8,476 bases of DNA. It comes from Anaerolineales bacterium. Lineage in GTDB: Bacteria > Chloroflexota > Anaerolineae > B4-G1 > DUEL01. The DNA is taken from positions 1-8,476 of the forward strand of contig DQUX01000002.1 in assembly GCA_015662065.1 (NCBI GenBank), written 5' to 3'. The translations under genes and the position numbers were made by a program. The notes below the pieces were generated by a model. The model searched no databases, was not told the DNA's origin, and saw only the letters and a program-made list of their open reading frames with translations. Below, one piece after another: positions 1-5,388 of this stretch; the first letter of the stretch is position 1, and each line of letters starts with the position of its first letter.

Positions 1-66
1 GGCGGAGGGGGAGGGGGCGCACCCCGCCAGCGTTATCGCCATCGCGAGGAGAACCACTCGGTGCAT
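1..66 (-). CDS. Predicted lipoprotein, N-terminus only (cut by window edge)
   Basis: The minus strand from ATG at 66-64 stays open for 22 codons to the window edge and reads MHRVVLLAMAITLAGCAPSP followed by SA. This is a compact lipoprotein signal peptide: a short basic start (H2, R3), a hydrophobic stretch (residues 4-14) and a lipobox LAGC with the lipidated cysteine at residue 16, followed by a Pro/Ser-rich linker. The product would be exported and anchored in the membrane through a diacylglyceryl-cysteine. The ATG is 22 bases after the stop of the upstream hydrolase gene, which suggests it is the next cistron of the operon. The ribosome site is weak (AGGG at 71-74). The mature domain lies outside the window, so no function can be given. 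The open frame is short and rests mainly on the textbook signal sequence. Confidence 0.6.
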   Translation of the reverse strand, partial: MHRVVLLAMAITLAGCAPSPSA

Positions 67-88
67 AAAACCCTGGAACCCGAAACCC

Positions 89-1063
89 TTATCGAAGGTC
101 CCTCCAGGCCGGCACCCCCCCGGCCCCCTCCGCCGCCTTGACCGCCCTCACCACCGCCTGGGCGACCATCTCGGCACCGTAGGCACCGATGAGGTTGACG
201 TCGGCCCGCTTGTTGCCGGTGGAGAGAGCGAACAGAGTGTCGCCGTCGAAGAGGGTATGGGCCGGGCGGACGGCGCGGGCGATCCCGTCCTGGGCCATCT
301 GGGCCACCTTGTTCGCCTCCTCCTTAGTCAACCGTCCGTTGGTCGCCACGACGCCGATGACGGTGCTGGAGGCGAACTTCAGAATCGCCTTGCCGATCAT
401 CCTGCGCATCACCGCCAGCGTCCCCGCCAGCGCGTCGGAGCGGAGCTTCCGAGCCCCGGCCAGGATCTCCCCGGTCTGGGGGTCCACCACGTCGCCGAAG
501 GGGTTCGCCGCCACCAGCGCCCCCACCACCAGCCCGCCGCCCAGGTAGACCGCGGCGGTGCCCAGGCCGGATTTCATCGCCCGCCTCGGCCCCAGGATCT
601 TGCCGGCGGTGGCCCCGGTGCCGGCCCCCACGTTTCCCTCGGCCACGGGGCCGTCGCCAGCGGCCTGGCAGGCGGCGTACCCCATCGCCGCATCCGGCCG
701 GGCCTGCGGATCGCCCAGGTCCAGGTCGAATAGGATGGCGGCGGGGACGATGGGCACTTTCGCCACCCGAGCGTCGAACCCCACCCCCCGCTCCTCCAGA
801 TAGCGCACCACTCCCTCGGCGGCGGCCAGGCCGAAGGCGGAGCCGCCGGCCAGGAGCACCGCGTGGACCTTTTGGACCAGGTGCATCGGGCGCAGGAGGT
901 CGGTCTCCCGGGTGCCGGGAGCGCCGCCCCGTTGGTCCACCCCGGCCACGGCCCCTTCCTCGCAGAGGACGACGGTGCAGCCGGTCAGTCCCACCAGGTC
1001 GGTAGTATGGCCAACCTGGAGGCCGGGGACGTCGGTGAGTCCGTTGGGAATGGACTTGGTCAT
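89..1063 (-). CDS. P1/S58-family (DmpA/NylC-like) N-terminal nucleophile hydrolase
   Basis: The 324-residue protein belongs to the P1 family, which includes the aminopeptidase DmpA, beta-peptidyl aminopeptidases and the nylon-oligomer hydrolase NylC. These enzymes cleave themselves so that a new N-terminal Ser or Thr becomes the nucleophile. Family landmarks visible here are NGLTDVPGLQVGH near the start, the Gly-rich LLAGGSAFGL (70-79), GNVGAGTGATAGK (143-155), VGALVAANPFGDVVD (180-194) and FDGDTLFALSTG (272-283). By analogy with NylC, likely catalytic residues are K164, N187, T234, D273 and D275. The usual Asn before the nucleophilic Thr is Ser here (S233-T234). The start is ATG at 1063 because AGGAGG stands just before it; a TTG five codons upstream would place that ribosome site inside the coding region. 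It begins 23 bases after the GTPase gene. The substrate cannot be predicted, and the protein appears cytoplasmic with no signal peptide. Confidence 0.9.
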   Translation of the reverse strand: MTKSIPNGLTDVPGLQVGHTTDLVGLTGCTVVLCEEGAVAGVDQRGGAPGTRETDLLRPMHLVQKVHAVLLAGGSAFGLAAAEGVVRYLEERGVGFDARVAKVPIVPAAILFDLDLGDPQARPDAAMGYAACQAAGDGPVAEGNVGAGTGATAGKILGPRRAMKSGLGTAAVYLGGGLVVGALVAANPFGDVVDPQTGEILAGARKLRSDALAGTLAVMRRMIGKAILKFASSTVIGVVATNGRLTKEEANKVAQMAQDGIARAVRPAHTLFDGDTLFALSTGNKRADVNLIGAYGAEMVAQAVVRAVKAAEGAGGVPAWRDLR

Positions 1064-1086
1064 AAGGCTCCTCCTCAATATGCCGA

Positions 1087-2409
1087 TCAGCCGCTCAATC
1101 CGTACCGCTTAGCCAGGACCTCCTCCAGGGTCGGTTGGCCGATCACCTGGAGTTCATACCGCACCCGATCCACCGGATGGCGCACGTCGATCAGCCGCCG
1201 CAGGTCAATGGGGGTGGCCACCAGAACCAGGTCGCACTCGGCCCGGTTGATGCTCTCCTCCAGATCGCGTATCTGCTCCTCGCCGTACCCCATCGCCGGC
1301 AGGAGGGGGCCGATGTGGGGGTACTTCTCGAAGGTAGCGGCGATGGAGCGGACCGCGTAGGGGCGGGGGTCCACCAGCTCCGCCGCGCCGAACCGTCGCG
1401 CCGCCACCACCCCGGCCCCGTAGGCCATCTCCCCGTGAGTCAGCGTCGGCCCATCCTCGATCACCAGCACCCGCTTGCCGCGGATCGCCCCGGGGTCCTC
1501 GACGAAGATGGGGGAGGCGGCCTCCACCACGACGGCCTGGGGGTTGACCGTGCGAATGCTCTCCCGCACCTGGGCGATCCCGTCGGGACCGGCGGTGTCC
1601 ACTTTGTTGATGACCACCACGTCGGCCACGCGCAGGTTGGCCTCGCCGGGATGGTAACGGAGTTCGTGGCCGGGCCGGTGGGGGTCCGCCACGACGATGT
1701 GCAGGTCGGGCCGGTAGAAGGGAAGATCGTTATTCCCCCCGTCCCAGACGACCACGTCCGCTTCCGCCTCCGCCTGCCGCAAGATGGCCTCGTAATCCAC
1801 CCCGGCATAGACCACCACCCCCCGGTCGAGGTGCGGCTCGTACTCCTCCCGCTCTTCAATGGTGCAATCGTGCCGGTCCAGGTCCTCATACGTGGCGAAC
1901 CGCTGCACCGCCTGGGCGACCAGGTCGCCGTAGGGCATCGGGTGGCGGATCACCACCACCTTCTTGCCCATCCCCTGGAGCAGATCGCAGACGCGGCGAG
2001 TGGTCTGGCTCTTGCCGGAGCCGGTGCGCACGGCGCAGACCGCCACCACAGGCTTATCGCTTTCCAGCATCGTCGAGCGGGCGCCCATCAGCCGGAAGTC
2101 CGCCCCGGCCGCCAACACCTGGGAGGCTTTGTGCATCACGTACTCGTGGGAGACATCGGAGTAGGCGAAGATCACCTGGTCCACCTGATGGCGACGGATC
2201 AGGTCGGTCAGTTCTGCCTCCGGGTGGATGGGGATTCCCTCCGGGTAGAGGCTGCCGGCCAGTTCCGGCGGGTAGCGACGTCCCTCGATATTGGGGATCT
2301 GGGTGGCGGTGAAAGCGACAACCTGGACATCCGGGTTGTCGCGGAAGTGGACGTTGAAGTTGTGAAAGTCGCGCCCGGCGGCACCCATGATGATCACACG
2401 TTGGGTCAT
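1087..2409 (-). CDS. P-loop GTPase of the cyclic 2,3-diphosphoglycerate synthetase type (COG2403-like)
   Basis: The 440-residue protein resembles the family named after archaeal cyclic 2,3-diphosphoglycerate synthetase, whose bacterial members are mostly uncharacterised predicted GTPases. It opens with a Rossmann-like segment (VIIMGAAGRDFHNFN, residues 5-19) and the conserved FTATQIPNIEGRRYP (33-47). A P-loop follows at 127-134 (VRTGSGKS); the first Gly of the classic Walker A is Val, so this is a variant motif. WDGGNNDLPF (222-231) and the GTPase-like NKVD (268-271) come next, then a C-terminal Rossmann-like half with EDGPTLTHGEM (318-328). The start is ATG at 2409, preceded by AGGAGG at 2413-2418. 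In archaea the enzyme makes an intracellular thermoprotectant; whether this bacterial protein does so is unknown, and a role as a nucleotide-dependent ligase or GTPase on another substrate is equally possible. It sits 42 bases after nusB, with a hairpin between, and 23 bases before the S58 hydrolase gene. Confidence 0.85.
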   Translation of the reverse strand: MTQRVIIMGAAGRDFHNFNVHFRDNPDVQVVAFTATQIPNIEGRRYPPELAGSLYPEGIPIHPEAELTDLIRRHQVDQVIFAYSDVSHEYVMHKASQVLAAGADFRLMGARSTMLESDKPVVAVCAVRTGSGKSQTTRRVCDLLQGMGKKVVVIRHPMPYGDLVAQAVQRFATYEDLDRHDCTIEEREEYEPHLDRGVVVYAGVDYEAILRQAEAEADVVVWDGGNNDLPFYRPDLHIVVADPHRPGHELRYHPGEANLRVADVVVINKVDTAGPDGIAQVRESIRTVNPQAVVVEAASPIFVEDPGAIRGKRVLVIEDGPTLTHGEMAYGAGVVAARRFGAAELVDPRPYAVRSIAATFEKYPHIGPLLPAMGYGEEQIRDLEESINRAECDLVLVATPIDLRRLIDVRHPVDRVRYELQVIGQPTLEEVLAKRYGLSG

Positions 2410-2429
2410 CGTTCCTCCTGAGATGCATT

Positions 2430-2445
2430 GGCCCCCGAAGGGGCC
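2430..2445 (-). other. Hairpin with UUCG tetraloop between nusB and GTPase gene
   Basis: On the transcribed strand the sequence reads GGCCCC-TTCG-GGGGCC: a perfect 6-base-pair GC stem closed by C(UUCG)G, an exceptionally stable RNA tetraloop. It starts 6 bases after the nusB stop and ends 11 bases before the AGGAGG of the GTPase gene. No U-run follows it (AATGCATC), so it does not look like an intrinsic terminator. An mRNA-stabilising or processing element that uncouples expression of the two cistrons is more likely. The structure is seen directly; its function is inferred. Confidence 0.6.
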
Positions 2446-2451
2446 TGAGGG

Positions 2452-2910
2452 TTAGGATTCTGCGTCCTTTTTGGACCTCTGGGATGCCCGCGCTTGGCGG
2501 GCGATCTCTCTCTTGAGAGGCACCAACGCACCCAGCACACCGTTGACGAAGCGGGGGCTGCTATCGGAGCCGAACATCTTGGCCAGTTCTATCGCCTCGT
2601 TGATGGCGACCTTGACGGGGGTGCTGCCATCCACGGCGAACTCGTAGAGGGCCAGGCGGAGGACGTTGCGGTCGATGCAGGCCATCTGTTCCAGCGGCCA
2701 CTCCGGGGCATGCTGTTGGATGAAGGGGTCCAGCAACGCCTGGTGCTGAAGCACGCCGAACACCAGACGGCGGGCGAAGTCGGCCGCCGGCCCTGGCAGA
2801 TGGGTCTCCTCCAGGCGCTGTTGGAGCACCAGCCCGGGGGGATGACCGGAGCTGTCGATCTCGTAAAGAGCCTGAAGGGCGACAGCGCGGGCGCGACGAC
2901 GGGCCTTCAC
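2452..2910 (-). CDS. nusB: Transcription antitermination factor NusB
   Basis: This 152-residue protein is a full-length NusB, the small all-helical factor that binds boxA RNA together with NusE (ribosomal protein S10) and promotes antitermination of rRNA transcription. Visible hallmarks are the basic N-terminus KARRRARAVALQALYEID (residues 2-19), LVFGVLQHQALLDPFI in the middle, the highly conserved IDRNVLRLALYEF (79-91), and PVKVAINEAIELAKMFGSDSSPRFVNGVLGAL toward the end. The tail is Lys/Arg-rich (QRSKKDAES). The start is GTG at 2910 with an AAAGGA ribosome site a few bases upstream. It lies 20 bases after the Asp23-family gene; an Asp23 neighbour of nusB is also known from Firmicutes (yqhY-nusB). 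Identification is secure. Confidence 0.97.
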   Translation of the reverse strand: MKARRRARAVALQALYEIDSSGHPPGLVLQQRLEETHLPGPAADFARRLVFGVLQHQALLDPFIQQHAPEWPLEQMACIDRNVLRLALYEFAVDGSTPVKVAINEAIELAKMFGSDSSPRFVNGVLGALVPLKREIARQARASQRSKKDAES

Positions 2911-2930
2911 AGTTCCTTTACCTGGACGGT

Positions 2931-3269
2931 TCAGCTCTCAAAAACAGGGGCAACGTCTTCGATATGTACGTTGACGGCTCCGACTTCCATGCCCACCATA
3001 TCCTGGATGGCCCGGGTCACCTCGCTCTGAATCTGGCGGCCCAGGGCCAGCAGGTTCCGGCCCGATTCCACCACGAGGTAGAGATCCACGTTCACTATGC
3101 CCTCGCGGATGGCGATCTGGACGCCATCCTCCAGCCTCAGCAGTCGCTGGATGCCCAATGGCGGGGTCATTCGCACCACCCCCGGCACCGCCAGCGTGGT
3201 CAGGCGGGCGATGGTCTCCAGCACTCCCGGGTCGATGGTGACCCTTCCGATTGTCGGTCCTTCCTTCAT
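2931..3269 (-). CDS. Asp23/Gls24-family (YqhY-like) protein
   Basis: This 112-residue protein matches the Asp23/Gls24 family. It has an N-terminal GRVTIDPGVLETIARLTTLAVPGVVRM (residues 8-34), then a beta-rich IAIREGIVNVDLYLVVESGRNL, and a C-terminal helix with VTRAIQDMVGMEVGAVNVHIEDV (84-106), the usual family ending. There is no signal peptide or membrane segment, so it is cytoplasmic. The family includes envelope-stress proteins and Bacillus YqhY, which is encoded with the acetyl-CoA carboxylase genes next to nusB and is linked to fatty-acid precursor supply. Its place here directly after fabG and before nusB fits that link, although its molecular role is unresolved. The start is ATG at 3269 with GGAAGG about ten bases upstream. 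It is 32 bases after fabG. Confidence 0.92.
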   Translation of the reverse strand: MKEGPTIGRVTIDPGVLETIARLTTLAVPGVVRMTPPLGIQRLLRLEDGVQIAIREGIVNVDLYLVVESGRNLLALGRQIQSEVTRAIQDMVGMEVGAVNVHIEDVAPVFES

Positions 3270-3301
3270 ATAAGCGACACCTTCCCGATTCTCCGGCCGT
3301 C

Positions 3302-4057
3302 TCAGCCGGACATAACCAGCCCACCGTCCACCGGGAGGACCACGCCGGTGATGAAAGCGGCCTCCTCGGAGGCGAGGAAGGCCACGGCGTAGGCGATCTC
3401 CTCGGCCCGGCCGGCGCGGCGGAGCGGGGTCTGTTCGAGAGCTTTCTGGCGCAGCTCCTCCGGCAGGTCTGCCGTCAAGTCGGTGGGGATCAACCCCGGC
3501 GCGACGGCGTTGACCGTGATACCGCGGGGCCCCAGCTCCTTCGCCAGGCTCTTGGTGAAGCCGATGACGCCCGCCTTGGCGGCGGCGTAGTTGGTCTGCC
3601 CACCCTGCCCGGCGATGCCGACGACGGAGGAGATGTTGATGATGCGGCCGTACCGCTGCCGCACCATAGTCCGTGCGGCCGCCTTACAGGTGTTGAACAA
3701 GCTCTTCAGGTCCACCCGGATGACTGTGTCCCAGTCCTCCTCTTTCATCATCAAGATGAGCCGGTCGCGGGTGACCCCGGCGTTGTTGACCAGGATGTCC
3801 AGCCGGCCGTAGGCGTCTATGGCAGCCTTGACGAGAACCTGGGCCTGGGCGAAATCAGACACGTCCGCCTGGATCGGCGTCGCCTGGCCTCCCTCCGCCT
3901 CGATGGCGGCGACGACCTGGGCGGCGGCCTCCGCGCTCCGGTGGTAATTGACCACCACCTTCGCGCCCCGGCGGGCCAGCTCCTCCGCGATCGCTCGACC
4001 GATGCCCCGCGAGGCCCCGGTCACCACCGCAACCCTCCCCTCCAACGGCTTACTCAT
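3302..4057 (-). CDS. fabG: 3-oxoacyl-[acyl-carrier-protein] reductase FabG
   Basis: The 251-residue protein is a classical short-chain dehydrogenase/reductase of the FabG type, reducing 3-oxoacyl-ACP with NADPH in each fatty-acid elongation round. It has the nucleotide motif TGASRGIG (13-20), NNAG (91-94), catalytic S144 in NISSVVG, and YAAAK with Y157 and K161. The C-terminal GITVNAVAPGLIPTDLTADLP and EEAAFITGVVLPVDGGLVMSG are typical of true FabG. The fourth tetrad position, Asn110 in E. coli FabG, is Asp116 here (VDLKS). The start is ATG at 4057 with GAGGAG just upstream. It follows fabD by 40 bases, and that gap is largely filled by a 7-base repeat. The other elongation genes (acpP, fabF, fabH) are not adjacent in the visible part. 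FabG is more likely than another SDR because of its match length and the fabD neighbour. Confidence 0.95.
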   Translation of the reverse strand: MSKPLEGRVAVVTGASRGIGRAIAEELARRGAKVVVNYHRSAEAAAQVVAAIEAEGGQATPIQADVSDFAQAQVLVKAAIDAYGRLDILVNNAGVTRDRLILMMKEEDWDTVIRVDLKSLFNTCKAAARTMVRQRYGRIINISSVVGIAGQGGQTNYAAAKAGVIGFTKSLAKELGPRGITVNAVAPGLIPTDLTADLPEELRQKALEQTPLRRAGRAEEIAYAVAFLASEEAAFITGVVLPVDGGLVMSG

Positions 4058-4081
4058 ATGCTCTCCTCACACAACACGCAA

Positions 4082-4130
4082 CAGAATATGGAATACGCTA
4101 CGTATTCTGTATTCCGTACTCCGTACTCCG
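4082..4130. repeat. Degenerate 7-base tandem repeat with inverted copies at the fabD/fabG junction
   Basis: On the plus strand 4103-4130 holds four head-to-tail 7-base units (TATTCTG, TATTCCG, TACTCCG, TACTCCG). At 4082-4095 two units occur in opposite orientation (CAGAATA, TGGAATA). The two halves meet in a perfect hairpin: GAATACG (4091-4097), loop CTA (4098-4100), CGTATTC (4101-4107). The loop is exactly the TAG stop codon of fabD read on the minus strand. The patch is AT-richer than its surroundings, and the units to the right of the stop encode the last residues of FabD. It looks like an inserted or expanded low-complexity repeat rather than part of either gene's ancestral sequence. Confidence 0.8.
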
Positions 4131-5042
4131 CATCACCTGCTCCGTCGTCTGCCCCTTCACCCTCCGGTCGATGCGCCGCAGGAGGCTGGTGAGCACCTTT
4201 CCGGGGCCGACCTCGACGAAGCGGGCGGCTCCCTGGCGGATCATCCAGTGGACCGATTCCGTCCAGCGGACGGGGGAGGTGAGCTGCCGTCCCAGCGCCT
4301 CCCGGATCTGGTCGGGGTCCGTCACGGGACCGGCGGTGGCGTTGGCCACGAAAGGGACGGCGGGAGGGCGAAAGGTGACCGCCTCCAACGCGCGCCGGAA
4401 AGCGGCGGCCGCCTCGGCCATCAACGGGGAGTGGGCAGCGATGCTGACCGCCAGCCGGACCACCTTCCGGGCGCCGGCGGCCTTTACCTTCCCCATCGCC
4501 GCCTGGAGGGCTTCCTCGTCGCCGGAGATGACCACCTGGCCGGGGCAGTTGTCGTTGGCGACCCCCACGTATCCGCCGGTGGCCTTGCAGGCTTGATTGC
4601 AGAGCTCCTCCACTTCCGCCTTCTTCAACCCGAGGATGGCGGCCATCCCACCCGGGTTCCGCTCCCCCGCTTCCTTCATCAGCCGCCCGCGCTCTTGCAC
4701 CAGCAGCAGCGCTTCCTCGAAGGGGAGCACGCCGGCGGCGACCAGGGCGCTGAACTCCCCCAGGCTGTGGCCGGCGACGAAGACCGGCGACCCGAGGCGC
4801 GCCTCCAATGCTCGCAGCGCCGCCACGCTCACGGTCAGGACCGCCGGCTGGGTGTTGATGGTGTCGTTGAGCGATTCCGGCGGCCCCTCGAAGCAGAGCC
4901 GGGAGAGGGGGAACCCCAGGATCCGGTCTGCCCGGGCGAAGACCTCGGCCGCGGCCTGGGATAGGGCGCACAGCTCCTTTCCCATCCCCACCTGCTGAGC
5001 GCCTTGGCCCGGGAACTGGAGGACCAGGGGAGGGTGGCTCAT
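4098..5042 (-). CDS. fabD: Malonyl-CoA:ACP transacylase FabD
   Basis: The 314-residue protein transfers malonyl groups from malonyl-CoA to acyl carrier protein, supplying the extender for fatty-acid synthesis. It shows the N-terminal FPGQGAQQVGMGKEL (10-24), the nucleophile elbow GHSLGE (91-96, Ser93), Arg118 in the QERGRLM segment, NDNCPGQVVISG (163-174), the catalytic His204 in AHSPLM, RQLTSPVRW (252-260) and the terminal FVEVGPGKVLTSLLRRI. The core domain ends near residue 291. The last residues (about MRSTEYGIQNT) are encoded by a 7-base repeat and look like a recent tail. The start is ATG at 5042; the best ribosome site, GAGGT at 5056-5060, overlaps the rpmF stop codon and is about 13 bases away, which suggests coupling to rpmF translation. 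Its partner gene fabG follows. Confidence 0.97.
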   Translation of the reverse strand: MSHPPLVLQFPGQGAQQVGMGKELCALSQAAAEVFARADRILGFPLSRLCFEGPPESLNDTINTQPAVLTVSVAALRALEARLGSPVFVAGHSLGEFSALVAAGVLPFEEALLLVQERGRLMKEAGERNPGGMAAILGLKKAEVEELCNQACKATGGYVGVANDNCPGQVVISGDEEALQAAMGKVKAAGARKVVRLAVSIAAHSPLMAEAAAAFRRALEAVTFRPPAVPFVANATAGPVTDPDQIREALGRQLTSPVRWTESVHWMIRQGAARFVEVGPGKVLTSLLRRIDRRVKGQTTEQVMRSTEYGIQNT

Positions 5043-5058
5043 TGTAACCGCCCGGACC

Positions 5059-5241
5059 TCATCCCTCGACCTGGATCACCTCGCGGCCCCGGTAGGTGCC
5101 GCAGCTAGGGCAGACCCGGTGGGGGAGCATAGGCTCTTTGCACTGCGGACAGAGCACCAGATGAGGCACCGTAAGCGCGTGGTGGCTCCGTCGGCGGTTA
5201 CGCCGACCACGGGAGATTTTTCTCTTCGGAACAGCCCCCAT
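5059..5241 (-). CDS. rpmF: 50S ribosomal protein L32
   Basis: The 60-residue product is L32 of the large ribosomal subunit. It has the characteristic MGAVPKRKISRGRRNRRRSHH start, in which the invariant AVPKRK is followed by a strongly basic RNA-binding tract, and then a four-cysteine zinc ribbon, CPQC (31-34) and CPSC (44-47). Retention of all four Cys marks the zinc-dependent form. The GTYRGREVIQVEG end is also typical. The start is ATG at 5241 with a strong AAGGAG eight bases upstream. It is the first gene after a consensus promoter and a long leader, and 16 bases separate it from fabD. An rpmF-fatty-acid gene cluster is widespread in bacteria, though a DUF177 gene usually precedes rpmF and is absent here. 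Confidence 0.98.
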   Translation of the reverse strand: MGAVPKRKISRGRRNRRRSHHALTVPHLVLCPQCKEPMLPHRVCPSCGTYRGREVIQVEG

Positions 5242-5353
5242 AGAACTTACTCCTTAAAGTGTGGCTATCTCGACAATGTTCAACCCCTGTCCGAAACAGA
5301 AGTTACGCCCCTGCAGGCCATATCCGTGAACATCCCGCCCAAGGGGCGGGTGG
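5242..5353 (-). promoter_or_regulatory. Structured 5' leader of the rpmF-fabD-fabG operon
   Basis: The region between the predicted transcription start (about 5353-5351) and rpmF holds no gene but several inverted repeats. A perfect 7-base-pair hairpin (5334-5340 with 5344-5350, loop of three) begins almost at the first transcribed base. Directly next to it, arms 5327-5333 and 5276-5282 (ATGTTCA and TGAACAT on the minus strand) can form a second 7-base-pair stem enclosing 44 bases. That loop contains a small hairpin (CTGT 5287-5290, ACAG 5296-5299) and the palindrome CCTGCAGG at 5310-5317. The rpmF ribosome site stays outside these stems. This may be a regulatory or stabilising leader. No known riboswitch or ribosomal-protein leader is recognised, and there is no U-tract for a terminator. 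Confidence 0.5.
5334..5350 (-). other. GC-rich 17-base inverted repeat at the transcript 5' end
   Basis: CCCGCCC-CTT-GGGCGGG on the minus strand forms a perfect 7-base-pair stem with a 3-base loop, starting about 10 bases after the -10 box. As RNA it would be a 5'-terminal hairpin of the kind that protects mRNAs from 5'-end-dependent decay; as DNA it could equally be an operator for a dimeric repressor overlapping the start site. The downstream bases (ATGTTCACGG) contain no U-run, so it is not a terminator. Confidence 0.6.
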
Positions 5354-5359
5354 AGCGGT

Positions 5360-5388
5360 ATTATAGGAGCAAGCGGCCAACCTGTCAA
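5360..5388 (-). promoter_or_regulatory. Perfect consensus sigma-70 promoter for rpmF operon
   Basis: On the minus strand TTGACA (5388-5383) and TATAAT (5365-5360) are separated by exactly 17 bases. Both hexamers match the housekeeping-sigma consensus at all six positions, which is rare by chance in sequence this GC-rich. No TG extension precedes the -10 box. The predicted start lies near 5353-5351, about 110 bases upstream of rpmF. The -35 box contains the TGA stop codon of the preceding gene, so the promoter begins within that gene's end and separates the coaD-side genes from the rpmF-side operon. Confidence 0.88.

Noticed and set aside
1061..1078. TTG at 1078-1076 as start of the S58 hydrolase
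   Set aside because: Using it would put the AGGAGG ribosome site inside the coding region; ATG at 1063 has ideal spacing to that site.
1135..2421. A 428-codon open frame on the plus strand opposite the GTPase gene
   Set aside because: It mirrors a well-supported minus-strand gene with recognisable motifs. Its His/Gly/Val/Asp-rich product has no family features, as expected for an antisense frame in GC-rich DNA.
4082..4130. CRISPR or iteron array
   Set aside because: Units are only 7 bases, degenerate and without spacers, and there are no cas or replication genes.
3251..4192. A 313-codon open frame on the plus strand opposite fabG
   Set aside because: Antisense shadow of fabG; composition is Gly/Asp/His/Leu-rich with no motifs, and its end simply runs through the 7-base repeat.
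5334..5350. Intrinsic terminator after the coiled-coil gene
   Set aside because: The stem is strong but no U-run follows on either strand, and it lies just downstream of a consensus promoter, where it is transcribed as part of the leader.
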